A stretch of DNA of 64,000 nt from Jeotgalicoccus coquinae. GTDB taxonomy: Bacteria > Bacillota > Bacilli > Staphylococcales > Salinicoccaceae. Both the position numbers and the translations under genes were made by a program. The stretch lies in assembly GCF_014207425.1 (NCBI RefSeq), contig NZ_JACHFF010000001.1, forward strand, positions 372,001 to 436,000. The letters run 5' to 3'. Positions 8,775-18,182 of the stretch are shown one piece after another; positions within the stretch are counted from its first letter, which is position 1; every line of letters starts with the position of its first letter. A model generated the notes under the pieces. It ran no database searches. It had not been told where the DNA came from and worked only from the letters and a program-made list of their open reading frames with translations.

Positions 8775-11429
8775 ATGAATTCTATAATTAATACATTAAA
8801 AACTATAATACCTCGCAGTATGAGAGAGCGTTTAATAAGAAAAGTAACACTCCAGGATATTACAGTTCATAAGAATTATGCAGAAATTAATCTGACACTC
8901 AAAAACTTTTATAATTTTAATCTTAACGACAAGATAACAATTACTCTGTCAAATGGCGAATATGCTGAGACTCTCGCGTACACTGTTGATAAAAATAAGC
9001 TGTCGATTCAGCTGACGGACAGTGTATTTAAAAATACAACCGGCAACTCATCTATTAAGGTATCTGTTGACGGAAAAAATATGATTATCGATTCGAATGC
9101 GGGAATTGACAGTCAGACGTCATTTTTTAAAGGCGGGAGATACTATAATATTCTCGTTAACGGGACGCTTATTCTTGAGCACCTGCTTGCAGAGTATACA
9201 TTTAACACATCATATATTCATGCAGAAAGCATGGAAGTGTCATATGAAAATTTATCAGTGTTATTCGGCAGCAGCCGGAGTATGGATGATTACAATCTGG
9301 CATTGCTGTATCCGAATAAAATTGTAGAACTGACGAATGAAGGTAACGGATCTGCAGTAACAGTTTCTGATTTCAGCACTGTTACAATGGGCAGAGCGAC
9401 ACTTTACGCAGTTAAAGGCTATGAAATGACACCCGTTAAACTGGATATCCGGGAAGTTAATTTAACTACTCAGGATCATAACCTGCAGTTTTTAAACGAA
9501 GATAATGAGCTGTATGCTTTTATTGAGAATCACGAAATCGAAATGCTGTCTGCTGATGCTGAAATGACAGAGAACGAAGATGCCGTATGTATTAAAATGT
9601 CCTATGATGAGCAGCTGGAAATTAATTATTTCGTCGTTGCAGATACTATTTCGGGTGAAGAGGAAGCGTTCCGTGCAGAAATGCTGTCAGCGGGCGAATT
9701 TAAAGCAGAGATACCCGTAGGCACTTTGGTTAATAATTTTACCCGAAAGAAATTCAAGCTGATTACAGAATCGGACGAGCCGATTACACTGCAGCCGAAT
9801 GTGAACTATGCTGAAGTACTGGGGTTTGGGAAACGTTTGGTTATAAGCTACAAAAATCAAAATATTAAACTCTGGTTCTATAAAAGAAAAGATACTGCAC
9901 TTGGTTTTAAAGTGACACAGCCGAGAATTAAAAGACAAGTAACATGGATTGAAGGTTTCGGCTTTGACGGTTTTATAAAAGGCCGGGAGAATTTTACTGA
10001 CTGTGACAGCTTTATGATTTTTGAAGACCGCTACAGTAAAGAATACATTAAAATCCGTATCGATGAAGAGTTCAATATTGACCTGGCTGCTCTGGATTTA
10101 AAATCCATTAAGAGCAAAGATAAAACAATACTCGATGTGTTTGTCGCAATGCTGGACAGCAATGATGAAATAATAAGAAAAGAAAAAATAAAATATAAAT
10201 TTTCCGATTATAAAAAAGATAATTATTACGGCAGTCACTCCGAACATGATGCTGACGGCAATGTGCATTATCATTTAATTACAACAACACCGTTCGACAA
10301 TCTTAAAATAGAAACATTTTCTATTCCTGAAGAAGTAACTATACCTGATAAAACAAGCAGCAAGGATTTTAATACGTGGCTGGTCGGGGAACGTTACGAT
10401 ACAGCACAGGATAACGGTTATGCTTTCTATAAATATTTGAGAGAAAATACGGATGTTAATGCGTATTATACTATTGAAGCGGCTGCGCCCGATTATGAAA
10501 AAATAAAATCGGATCCGCATGTTTTGGCATTCGGTTCCCCTGAACATTTTGAAATATCATTTAAAGCGGGTGTACTGCTCGGTACTCATGACCTTGAGAA
10601 TCTGCTGCCGTATAAACCTGCACGGGGTTTTTTCAACTACGAAGATACATTTAAAGTATTTCTGCAGCATGGTGTACTCGGCCGGAAACGGGTAGAATAT
10701 CATAAGAAATATTATGATATTCCGTTTGACCTGTTTATTGTCAGCAGTGAGCCTGAAAAATATGACGTGGTAATGAAAAAGCTCGGCTATGATGAAGAAG
10801 ACGTTTCGATTACAGGTCTTGCGAGATTTGATTCTCTCCCGCGGGGCAATAAGACAAAAGATATTCTGCTTATGCCGACATGGCGTGACTGGATTAATAC
10901 AGACGAAGCGTTTTTAAACAGTCAATATTTTCATAATTATAATGGACTTATTCATAATGAACGCCTGATTAAAATACTGGAAGATAATGATGTCCAGCTG
11001 AATTTTTATCCTCATTACAGAGCGCAGATGTATTTCAACGATGAAATACTGAACCCGAGCAGCAATATTAATTTTATTCAGCTGGGTACAAAGACAGTGC
11101 AGGAACTGCTTATCGACCATGCGCTTTTAATAACTGATTACTCCAGTGTGAGTTTTGATTTTACATTGATGGATAAACCGGTCATTTACTATCATTTTGA
11201 CGTCGGGAAATTTTTCAGGCAGGGTAAACTCCGTCCGTTATTCCAGACGTTTATCGGAAAAATTGCACGTACTGAAGATGAACTGGTGGATTTAATTGAA
11301 CAGCAGATTAAATTGAACTTTCAAACGGAACATCCTGACATTTCGGGGATTTTCAAGTATCAGGATCATCATAACTCGGAACGTATATATACCAGCGTAA
11401 AAGATAAAATTAACAGTATAGAGAAGTAA
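8775..11429 (+). CDS. Large CDP-glycerol:glycerophosphotransferase family protein (TagF/TarL-like C-terminus)
   Basis: An 884-residue protein. The last 350 or so residues are a Glyphos_transf (TagF/TarF) domain, the enzyme type that transfers polyol phosphate from a CDP-polyol to a growing teichoic acid: LQHGVLGRKRVEYHKKYYDIP with the catalytic His region, LMPTWRDW, FYPHYRAQMYF and LLITDYSSVSFDFTLMDKPVIYY, the CDP-binding serine motif. The first 500 residues are not a recognised catalytic domain; they look beta-rich and hydrophilic. B. subtilis TagF and S. aureus TarL are shorter and have a different N-terminal part. There is no membrane helix, as expected for peripheral enzymes of this family. 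AGGGG precedes ATG 8775. It could be a polymerase or a modifying transferase. Confidence 0.8.
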   Translation: MNSIINTLKTIIPRSMRERLIRKVTLQDITVHKNYAEINLTLKNFYNFNLNDKITITLSNGEYAETLAYTVDKNKLSIQLTDSVFKNTTGNSSIKVSVDGKNMIIDSNAGIDSQTSFFKGGRYYNILVNGTLILEHLLAEYTFNTSYIHAESMEVSYENLSVLFGSSRSMDDYNLALLYPNKIVELTNEGNGSAVTVSDFSTVTMGRATLYAVKGYEMTPVKLDIREVNLTTQDHNLQFLNEDNELYAFIENHEIEMLSADAEMTENEDAVCIKMSYDEQLEINYFVVADTISGEEEAFRAEMLSAGEFKAEIPVGTLVNNFTRKKFKLITESDEPITLQPNVNYAEVLGFGKRLVISYKNQNIKLWFYKRKDTALGFKVTQPRIKRQVTWIEGFGFDGFIKGRENFTDCDSFMIFEDRYSKEYIKIRIDEEFNIDLAALDLKSIKSKDKTILDVFVAMLDSNDEIIRKEKIKYKFSDYKKDNYYGSHSEHDADGNVHYHLITTTPFDNLKIETFSIPEEVTIPDKTSSKDFNTWLVGERYDTAQDNGYAFYKYLRENTDVNAYYTIEAAAPDYEKIKSDPHVLAFGSPEHFEISFKAGVLLGTHDLENLLPYKPARGFFNYEDTFKVFLQHGVLGRKRVEYHKKYYDIPFDLFIVSSEPEKYDVVMKKLGYDEEDVSITGLARFDSLPRGNKTKDILLMPTWRDWINTDEAFLNSQYFHNYNGLIHNERLIKILEDNDVQLNFYPHYRAQMYFNDEILNPSSNINFIQLGTKTVQELLIDHALLITDYSSVSFDFTLMDKPVIYYHFDVGKFFRQGKLRPLFQTFIGKIARTEDELVDLIEQQIKLNFQTEHPDISGIFKYQDHHNSERIYTSVKDKINSIEK

Positions 11430-11467
11430 AAACAACACCGTCCGGAAATACCGGGCGGTGTTGTTTT
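11428..11467. terminator. Bidirectional terminator
   Basis: AAAACAACACCGTCCGG, loop AAATA, CCGGGCGGTGTTGTTTT; a strong hairpin between the convergent glycerophosphotransferase genes. Confidence 0.9.
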
Positions 11468-12617
11468 ACATGCTGTATATTATTTTGACCAGATGTGCAG
11501 CCGAATTGCCGCTGCTGTATTTATTCCACTGATTATTAAAAGCTTCGATTCTCTCCATATCGAAATTATTATTTTTCAGTATGTTAATAATTTCTTTCGT
11601 ACTGAACGCAACAGGCCCCGGCATATAAGACTGGTAATTGAACCAGAGACCCCGGGATTTTTCATATTCATTCAGGTCATATGGAAAAAATATCATCGGT
11701 TTCTTTAAAATTGAAAATTCAAAAGGAATTGATGAATAATCTGTAATCAATATGTCGGCTGCCAAAAGCAGCGGGTTAATATCAAAATCGCCCGACACAT
11801 CGGTAACGAACTCATCGTTTTCAAAACCTGTCAGTTTAACTGCCGGGTGGAGTTTTAACAGCAGATGATAATCGGCCGACAGCTGTTTTTTCATAGTGTC
11901 GATATCGAGATGAATCTTTGTCACATCATACTCATCATCTCTGAAAGTCGGTGCATAGAGCAGTATTTTTTTACTTTCAAGTTCAGGCAGCGCTGCATGA
12001 ATTTCTGCAGCAGCAGTGTCGACAGCATCCGGATGGTAAAAGAAATCTGTTCTCGGCACACCTGATTTAATTATACGTTCAGGACCCGCGCCAAATGCTT
12101 CCTTGAAAATATAAGCCATTTCATCAGAACTGACTGCTATATAATGAAAGCGGCTGTATACTTTTTTAAAACGTCTGTGTGCGCTGGCGGGCCGGTTTTT
12201 AATCGTCTTATCTCTGCAGCCGAAATATTTTACCGCACCGTTTGCGTGCCATAACTGTATGCATTTCACCGGTGTCCGGAAATTGCATGCAGCCAGTACG
12301 ACGTGGTAGTTATCGACGAACAAATATTTTGCAGTAGCAAGGTGGTAGAGACCTTTCAGAAAAGATACAGCGTTACGCGGTGTAAATTCTAAAATACGGT
12401 CAGGTACTGTACTTTCGAACGTTTTTCTGCATCCCGGTTCTTTTAAGATGATGATTTTGGATGAAGTCTGTTTCTTTACTTCTGCAGCGACATACTCGAT
12501 ATTATCCCCGAAGGATGCCAGCATTACTGTTTTCTCCTGCAGCGGCATCAGCCGGAATATATTAAAAGCCAATCCTGTAACAGCAAGATAAAGGGATATG
12601 ACTCCTTCTTTAATCAT
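11466..12617 (-). CDS. tagB: CDP-glycerol glycerophosphotransferase, probable teichoic acid primase TagB/TarB
   Basis: A 383-residue member of the Glyphos_transf family. An N-terminal hydrophobic patch (residues 5-25) would attach it to the membrane surface. The motif QLWHANGAVKYFG is close to the WHAAGA-K-FG of TagB, and LITDYSSIPFEFSILKKPMIFF is the CDP-glycerol binding motif. TagB adds the first glycerol phosphate to the ManNAc-GlcNAc-PP-undecaprenol made by TagA. The gene overlaps the end of tagD by eight bases, so the substrate supplier and user are translationally coupled. The WHANGA motif favours TagB over TagF, but a polymerase role cannot be excluded. Confidence 0.75.
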   Translation of the reverse strand: MIKEGVISLYLAVTGLAFNIFRLMPLQEKTVMLASFGDNIEYVAAEVKKQTSSKIIILKEPGCRKTFESTVPDRILEFTPRNAVSFLKGLYHLATAKYLFVDNYHVVLAACNFRTPVKCIQLWHANGAVKYFGCRDKTIKNRPASAHRRFKKVYSRFHYIAVSSDEMAYIFKEAFGAGPERIIKSGVPRTDFFYHPDAVDTAAAEIHAALPELESKKILLYAPTFRDDEYDVTKIHLDIDTMKKQLSADYHLLLKLHPAVKLTGFENDEFVTDVSGDFDINPLLLAADILITDYSSIPFEFSILKKPMIFFPYDLNEYEKSRGLWFNYQSYMPGPVAFSTKEIINILKNNNFDMERIEAFNNQWNKYSSGNSAAHLVKIIYSM

Positions 12618-13005
12618 TTTTCTGTTTCAATTCATCTTTAATTTTAGTCGTTGAAATACCGCTTGTTCTTGGCAGATAGACGACATCACAATGTTCTTTA
12701 AGGAAGTCGAATTCGCCTTCCCAGTCATCACCCATAACAAAAGTATCGATAGCGTATTCTTTAACATCCCGGACTTTCTGGTCCCAGTCATTTTCACCGA
12801 TAACTTCATCTACATATTTAATAGCTTCAAGAATCTGTTTGCGCTCTTCAAATGAGTGATATGCTTCTTTGTGCTTTAAAGTATTGAACTCATCTGTTGA
12901 TACAGCGACGATTAAATAGTCACCCAGTGCTTTTGCACGTCTCAGTATATTGATATGTCCTGTATGAAGGAGATCGAATGTTCCGTAAGTAATTACTTTT
13001 TTCAT
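12610..13005 (-). CDS. tagD: Glycerol-3-phosphate cytidylyltransferase
   Basis: A 131-residue nucleotidyltransferase making CDP-glycerol from CTP and sn-glycerol 3-phosphate. The hallmarks are GTFDLLHTGHINILRRAKALG near the N-terminus, including the HxGH nucleotide-binding motif, and RTSGISTTKI at the C-terminus (the R-T-x-G-I-S-T-T signature). The size equals that of TagD/TarD. GGGGGC lies upstream of ATG 13005. It is first in a left-reading pair with tagB, and faces the tarF-like gene across an intergenic gap of about 95 bases that must hold both promoters. Confidence 0.95.
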   Translation of the reverse strand: MKKVITYGTFDLLHTGHINILRRAKALGDYLIVAVSTDEFNTLKHKEAYHSFEERKQILEAIKYVDEVIGENDWDQKVRDVKEYAIDTFVMGDDWEGEFDFLKEHCDVVYLPRTSGISTTKIKDELKQKND

Positions 13006-13100
13006 GATAATTTGCCCCCGTTAAAGCATTAATATAGTGTTTTGTAGTATTATGAATTATAGCATAAGATAATTATGAAAACTTTGCAGGTGTGGTGGAT

Positions 13101-14294
13101 ATGAAAAAAATTAAAAATTTAGCATTAAAATTATATAAAATAGCTTTTTGGATATGCGGCAAGTCTTTTAACAAAGACCATTCGCTGATCGTTTTTGAGA
13201 GTTTCCTCGGTAAGCAGTTCAGTGATAACCCAAGAGCACTGTATGAATATATGTCGATACATTATCCGGAATACAGATTTTTATGGAGTGTCGACAAGCG
13301 CTATGCTGATGTATTTGAACGCTACGATATTCCGTATATCAAAAGATTCTCTCTCAGCTGGATGATTTATATGAATAAAGCGACATTATGGATTTCAAAC
13401 AGCAGACTGCCGCTCTGGATACCAAAACCGAAAGGAACGACATATTTACAAACATGGCATGGTACGCCGCTGAAAAAACTTGCGGTGGATATGGAAGAGG
13501 TTCATATGCCGGGAACTGATACAGAACGCTACAAGAAAAATTTTACGCGCGAATCGGCAAAATGGGATTTCTTAATTTCCCCGAATGAGTATTCAAGTGA
13601 AATATTTAAAAGAGCGTTCAGGTTTGAAGATAAAATGCTTGAAACAGGATATCCGCGCAACGACTTTTTATTTACGAACAGCGATGACGAAGCAATAGAA
13701 AATCTGAAGAAGGATCTCGACCTGCCTGCAGATAAGAAAGTCATTTTATATGCACCGACATGGCGTGATGATTCGTATCATGGAAAGGGCAGATATAAAT
13801 TTAATCTTGAATTTGATATGAAGAAAATGTACGAAACATTGTCTGACGAATATATTATTATTTTGCGGCTGCACTACCTTGTGAGTGAAAATCTTAATAT
13901 CAGCGAATATGAAGGATTTATTTACGACTATTCCAAGTACGAAGAAATCAGAGATCTGTATGTTATATCAGATATGCTTATTACCGACTACTCATCAGTA
14001 TTTTTTGATTATGCGAACCTGGAACGTCCGATGATTTTCTACGTATATGATATTGATAATTACCGCGATAAGCTCAGAGGTTTTTACTTTGACTTTGAGA
14101 AGAAAGCTCCGGGGCCTTTAGTTACTACGACGGATGAACTTCTGGCAGCAATCGAAAAAACAAAAACTGAAGACTTTAACGAAGTGTACAATACTGAAGA
14201 ATTCCGCAGCAGATTCGGTGCGCTTGAAGATGGCAAAGCATCGCAGCGCGTAGCTGATGAAGTTATTTGTTATTTAAGAAGTAAAATTGTATAA
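13101..14294 (+). CDS. CDP-glycerol glycerophosphotransferase (TarF/TagF-like)
   Basis: A 397-residue Glyphos_transf family protein without a long N-terminal extension. It has TYLQTWHGTPLKKLAVDM, the form of the His motif common in TarF/TagF and SpsB-type proteins, ILYAPTWRDD, and MLITDYSSVFFDYANLERPMIFY. It would add one or many glycerol phosphate units to the TagB product. A GTG at 13092 is in frame, but AGGTG at 13088-13092 fits ATG 13101 better. It is followed after 37 bases by tagG and tagH, suggesting that polymer synthesis and export are co-transcribed. Whether it is a primase or polymerase cannot be read from sequence. Confidence 0.85.
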   Translation: MKKIKNLALKLYKIAFWICGKSFNKDHSLIVFESFLGKQFSDNPRALYEYMSIHYPEYRFLWSVDKRYADVFERYDIPYIKRFSLSWMIYMNKATLWISNSRLPLWIPKPKGTTYLQTWHGTPLKKLAVDMEEVHMPGTDTERYKKNFTRESAKWDFLISPNEYSSEIFKRAFRFEDKMLETGYPRNDFLFTNSDDEAIENLKKDLDLPADKKVILYAPTWRDDSYHGKGRYKFNLEFDMKKMYETLSDEYIIILRLHYLVSENLNISEYEGFIYDYSKYEEIRDLYVISDMLITDYSSVFFDYANLERPMIFYVYDIDNYRDKLRGFYFDFEKKAPGPLVTTTDELLAAIEKTKTEDFNEVYNTEEFRSRFGALEDGKASQRVADEVICYLRSKIV

Positions 14295-14331
14295 TTCACC
14301 ATTGATGAAAATTTGAGGTTGTGAGTAACTT

Positions 14332-15153
14332 ATGAAATCCATGTGGAAAGTATTGCAGGAACAGATTGCCCATTTTTATTTAGTGAGGCGGCTGTCTTTA
14401 TATGATATGAAAAGTAAAAACCAGAATAACTATTTGGGAATAGTCTGGGAAGTCCTGACGCCGGTTATCAGTATTCTAATATACTGGTTTGTATTCGGCA
14501 CGCTCCGTTCCCGCGCGCCGATAGAAATGGACGGCAGGGAAGTGCCGTTCTTCTTCTGGCTGTTTATAGGATTTGTCGTCTGGACATTTTTCTTCCAGGC
14601 AAGTATCGAGGCATCAAAGTCTATTTATACGAGACTTAAAATGCTGGCAAAAATGAATTTTCCGTTAAGCGTTATACCTAACATTCCGATATTTTCAAAA
14701 TTCTATACGCATTTAATTATGCTGGCTATTGCGTTTATCGTTTTTCAATTTGCAGGGTATTACGTCAGTGTGTACTTTATACAGATTCCGTACTTTATTT
14801 TTGCAACGTACGTGCTGATCTTTGCCTTTTCGCTGATTACTTCGACATTGTCGACACTCGTACGCGATGTGCATCTTGTACTTAACTCATTTCTGCGCAT
14901 GGGTCTTTATTTATCAGGTGTACTGTGGCCGCTGTCAATGCTTTCGGATTTCCCGAAACTGATGGTGCTTATGCAGTTAAATCCGCTTGTATATCTAATT
15001 GAGGGATACCGTGCTGCATTTTTTGGCACAGAATGGTTCCTCGTTACAGAATGGAAGTATTCATTATACTTCTGGGGCCTGATGCTCGTAATGCTGCTTA
15101 TCGGTTCGGTGCTGCATATTAAATTCAGACGTAACTTTATCGATTACTTATAA
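14332..15153 (+). CDS. tagG: Teichoic acid export ABC transporter permease
   Basis: A 273-residue ABC-2 type permease with about six membrane helices. The N-terminal YDMKSKNQNNYLGIVWEVLTP is the conserved opening of TagG/TarG and related polysaccharide exporters, and the segment MLSDFPKLMVLMQLNPLVYLIEGYR is the typical loop before the last helices. It pairs with the tagH ATPase 12 bases downstream to flip lipid-linked wall teichoic acid outward. In S. aureus the order is tarH away from tarG; here they are tandem, as in B. subtilis. Confidence 0.93.
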   Translation: MKSMWKVLQEQIAHFYLVRRLSLYDMKSKNQNNYLGIVWEVLTPVISILIYWFVFGTLRSRAPIEMDGREVPFFFWLFIGFVVWTFFFQASIEASKSIYTRLKMLAKMNFPLSVIPNIPIFSKFYTHLIMLAIAFIVFQFAGYYVSVYFIQIPYFIFATYVLIFAFSLITSTLSTLVRDVHLVLNSFLRMGLYLSGVLWPLSMLSDFPKLMVLMQLNPLVYLIEGYRAAFFGTEWFLVTEWKYSLYFWGLMLVMLLIGSVLHIKFRRNFIDYL

Positions 15154-15165
15154 TGGGGTTTAAAA

Positions 15166-16527
15166 ATGACAAAAGCTATTATTACTAAAAATGTCGTGAA
15201 AAAATACAGGCTGTACGAAAGTCAGAAAGAACGGATGCTGGATCTGATTAGCCCGAAAGGGCACGGCGATGACTTTTATGCGCTGAATGGTGTGAACTTT
15301 GAAGCGGACAAAGGAGACGTCATCGGTTTTATCGGGATTAACGGCTCGGGTAAGTCCACACTCTCAAACATTATTGCGGGTATTGTACCGGAGACGAGCG
15401 GTGAAGTGCAGGTTAACGGGCAGCCCGCGTTAATTGCTGTAGCTGCAGGTCTGAACGACGATTTAACAGGACGCGATAATATCGAACTTAAATGTTTAAT
15501 GCTCGGTTTCTCAAAAGATGAAATCAAAGCACTTGAACCGGAAATTATTGAGTTTGCAGAGCTTGAAAACTTTATCGATCAGCCTGTAAAATCTTATTCG
15601 AGCGGTATGAAATCGAGACTCGGCTTTGCAATCAGTGTTAAAGTCGATCCGGACATTTTAATTATCGATGAAGCGTTGTCGGTAGGAGACAGGGCATTTG
15701 CAGATAAAAGTCTGAAAAAGATGCTCGAATTCAAAGATCAGGGTAAGACGATGATCTTTGTCAGCCACTCTATCGGACAGATGAAAACATTCTGTGATAA
15801 AATTCTCTGGCTTGAGTTTGGAAGAGTCAAAGCTTTCGGCGAAGTAAAAGATGTTCTGCCTCTGTATGAAGCATTTCTGCTGAAATGGCAAAATATGCAG
15901 AAAGATGAAAGAGACGTATACAGAACTAAAATTATGTCGAAAAATCCGAGTGAAAATAAATATAAAAAACTCGGCGATTTAATGGTGCTGGACGATGAGG
16001 ATGACCTCGAAGCATCACACACATACTCAGTCCGGCCGGTCAGCAGACTGGCGCATTTAAAAGCATATACAACGTTCATATATTCTTCGCCTAATAATGA
16101 CGAAGATAAAAAAGATGCACAGCATTTAAAAAACAAAGTGTACTATGTTAAAAGAGAAGCGACATACCAGTTTGAGAATTATTATCTCCTGAGTACAAAA
16201 CCGAGCGGTGAAGATGGTGTCATCGGCTGGATCAGAGGTATTGAAACATCTTCTCATGTTCATACACTGGTGGACAATGACAAAAAAACATTTTATTTAA
16301 AAGGACGCGGTTACGCATCGACCGAACCATGGGGAGGCAAGCGCCAGTATATTCATGAGTCACTGGAGCATCACGGCGGACTGCACTTTAATGCAGATGA
16401 AACAATTCTTGTCGGAAATAATATCTGGTACAGAGGTATTATCGAAGGAGAAAATAAATCAGCATGGATACACAGCAACAACGTTGTCAGTGATCCGGAA
16501 GAATTGAATGAAGAAGAAATAAATTAA
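15166..16527 (+). CDS. tagH: Teichoic acid export ABC ATPase TagH with C-terminal GW modules
   Basis: Residues 1-235 are a complete ATPase: Walker A GINGSGKST (57-65), YSSGMKSRLGFA signature, Walker B DILIIDEALSVGD, and VSHS switch His. After a linker rich in D and K come two GW/SH3-like modules, about 295-365 (ending VIGWIRGIE) and about 377-440 (GYASTEPWGG ... IWYRGI ... SAWIHSNNV). GW modules are known as teichoic acid binding modules of surface autolysins and internalins. B. subtilis TagH has an SH3-like tail outside the cell behind a membrane helix; no hydrophobic helix is present here, so the modules should stay in the cytoplasm. S. aureus TarH lacks any tail. AATGGGG precedes ATG 15166. 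Confidence 0.92.
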   Translation: MTKAIITKNVVKKYRLYESQKERMLDLISPKGHGDDFYALNGVNFEADKGDVIGFIGINGSGKSTLSNIIAGIVPETSGEVQVNGQPALIAVAAGLNDDLTGRDNIELKCLMLGFSKDEIKALEPEIIEFAELENFIDQPVKSYSSGMKSRLGFAISVKVDPDILIIDEALSVGDRAFADKSLKKMLEFKDQGKTMIFVSHSIGQMKTFCDKILWLEFGRVKAFGEVKDVLPLYEAFLLKWQNMQKDERDVYRTKIMSKNPSENKYKKLGDLMVLDDEDDLEASHTYSVRPVSRLAHLKAYTTFIYSSPNNDEDKKDAQHLKNKVYYVKREATYQFENYYLLSTKPSGEDGVIGWIRGIETSSHVHTLVDNDKKTFYLKGRGYASTEPWGGKRQYIHESLEHHGGLHFNADETILVGNNIWYRGIIEGENKSAWIHSNNVVSDPEELNEEEIN

Positions 16528-16553
16528 GAGGTGCACCGGGCACCTCTTAATTT
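16521..16553. terminator. Bidirectional terminator
   Basis: AAATTAAGAGGTGC, loop ACCGG, GCACCTCTTAATTT; a perfect 14-base stem overlapping the stop codons of both tagH and the convergent phosphodiesterase gene. Confidence 0.85.
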
Positions 16554-17266
16554 ATTTCATATAATGTTTCCTGTGATGTAAAGAATCCGTCGGCTCCGAG
16601 TTTAACGAGGCGGTCAGCTTCTTTTTGACTTTTCACCGTATACGGGTATACTTTTAAACCGTATTTATGACATTCTTCAATGAATGCAGCATCGGTAATT
16701 TTTTTAAATGGATGAACACTGACTGCATTAAGTCCGGTCATACTGACGTATCTGCCTGCATTAATCATCGGATAATGCATCAGGAATCCAAGTTTAATGT
16801 CAGGATTGCATTCGGAGATTCTTAACAGTGCTGTGTGATCAAATGAAGAAACGATAATATTATCAAGGTTATAATACTGTTCCGCGAGCCTGGCTACCTG
16901 GCGCTCGATACCTTTATGGGGAACAGGTGAGTTTTTTATTTCAATATTAATTATAATATGGTCAGGTATAAACTGAAGTACACTTTTTAAAGAAGGTATT
17001 TTTGCACCGGCAAATTTTGCATCAAAATATGTGCCGACATCAATAGACTGAAGTTCATCAAAAGTATATTGATTTACTGAAAGTTCCGCATCTTTGTTAT
17101 AACGCATCAGCTTGTAGTCATGTACGACTACAGGGACATTGTCTTTTGTCAGCTGGACATCCAGTTCAATGGCAGCTGCACCGTATTCCAGCGCTGTCTT
17201 AAATGCGATTTCGGTGTTTTCCGGTGCAATAGATTCCGCACCGCGGTGTGCAAACACAGTAATCAT
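16547..17266 (-). CDS. Glycerophosphodiester phosphodiesterase (GdpD family)
   Basis: A 239-residue TIM-barrel esterase that splits glycerophosphodiesters into glycerol 3-phosphate and an alcohol. The family motifs are intact: FAHRGAESIAPENT (catalytic His, Arg, Glu), AIELDVQLTKDNVPVVVHD (metal Glu/Asp and second His), and IINIEIKN. There is no signal peptide, so it acts in the cytoplasm. An in-frame GTG lies 9 bases upstream, but GGAGTG in that stretch serves as the ribosome binding site for ATG 17266. Next to teichoic acid genes it could recycle glycerol 3-phosphate for TagD; that link is inferred. Confidence 0.92.
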   Translation of the reverse strand: MITVFAHRGAESIAPENTEIAFKTALEYGAAAIELDVQLTKDNVPVVVHDYKLMRYNKDAELSVNQYTFDELQSIDVGTYFDAKFAGAKIPSLKSVLQFIPDHIIINIEIKNSPVPHKGIERQVARLAEQYYNLDNIIVSSFDHTALLRISECNPDIKLGFLMHYPMINAGRYVSMTGLNAVSVHPFKKITDAAFIEECHKYGLKVYPYTVKSQKEADRLVKLGADGFFTSQETLYEIN

Positions 17267-17362
17267 AAAATTCACTCCAATTTTAATAAGACTTTAATAC
17301 TTATAGTGTAACATCTGAAAGTAAATAAATTATTAATATTATGTAAGAAAGGAAGGATTAAT

Positions 17363-18160
17363 GTGACGGTAAAATATAACACGGTTAAATTGATGGATAT
17401 CGATTTTATCAATATATCGAGATACTCGTTTCTTAAAAAAATAGTCTATCCGTCGATCGAACAGGAAAAGAAATGTTTTATCGTCACTGCAAATCCCGAG
17501 GTAGTCATTGCGACCCGGGATGATCCTGACTTTAAAACGACAGTTAAAAGTGCGGACTACGTACTGGCCGACGGCGTCGGAGTCGTCAATGCATCCAAAT
17601 TAATTAATAATCCGATTAAAGAGCGTGTAACAGGCGTCGACATAATGTACGATCTGCTGCAGTATGCATCTGATAATAAAAAGAAAGTGTTCTTTTTAGG
17701 TGCAAGCGAAGAAGTAAATATGAAAGTGATGGATATTGTTAAAAAAGATTATCCGGGGCTTATTATTGCGGGACGGAAGAACGGTTACTTTAACAAGTAT
17801 GACGACCGCATCGCCGAACAGATCGCAGCCACAAAGCCGGATATTGTTTTTGTCGCTCTGGGTGCCAAACGCCAGGAAGGCTGGATTCATCATTATATGG
17901 ATAAGTTCGATAAAGGGATTTTTATCGGCATCGGAGGAAGCTTCGATGTATTGAGCGGGCAGATTAAACGTGCGCCGGAGATATGGATAAAACTGCAGCT
18001 TGAATGGCTGTACCGATTATTAAAAGAACCTCACCGTATGAGAAGAGATCTGAAGGTGCTTGAGTTTATGCTGCTGCACGTGCCGGTCATTAAAAGAATA
18101 ATGAAGTGGCTCGGATTTTCGAAGTCGAAACCAAGATCATCGAGAGATGGTATACGATGA
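17363..18160 (+). CDS. tagA: N-acetylglucosaminyldiphosphoundecaprenol N-acetyl-beta-D-mannosaminyltransferase
   Basis: A 265-residue WecG/TagA/CpsF family (GT26) enzyme, the first committed step of wall teichoic acid synthesis: it adds ManNAc to GlcNAc-PP-undecaprenol. Visible features are VTANPEVVIATRDD, YVLADGVGVVNASK with the catalytic Asp, VFFLGASEEV, IVFVALGAKRQEGW and GIGGSFDVLSGQIKRAPEI. The C-terminal 40 residues (EWLYRLLKEPHRMRRDL onward) are the membrane-associating appendage of this family. The start is GTG with AAGGAAGGA upstream. It reads away from gdpD and is followed after 22 bases by a deacetylase lipoprotein gene. Confidence 0.94.
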   Translation: MTVKYNTVKLMDIDFINISRYSFLKKIVYPSIEQEKKCFIVTANPEVVIATRDDPDFKTTVKSADYVLADGVGVVNASKLINNPIKERVTGVDIMYDLLQYASDNKKKVFFLGASEEVNMKVMDIVKKDYPGLIIAGRKNGYFNKYDDRIAEQIAATKPDIVFVALGAKRQEGWIHHYMDKFDKGIFIGIGGSFDVLSGQIKRAPEIWIKLQLEWLYRLLKEPHRMRRDLKVLEFMLLHVPVIKRIMKWLGFSKSKPRSSRDGIR

Positions 18161-18182
18161 TAACAGGACGGGAGTTATATAG

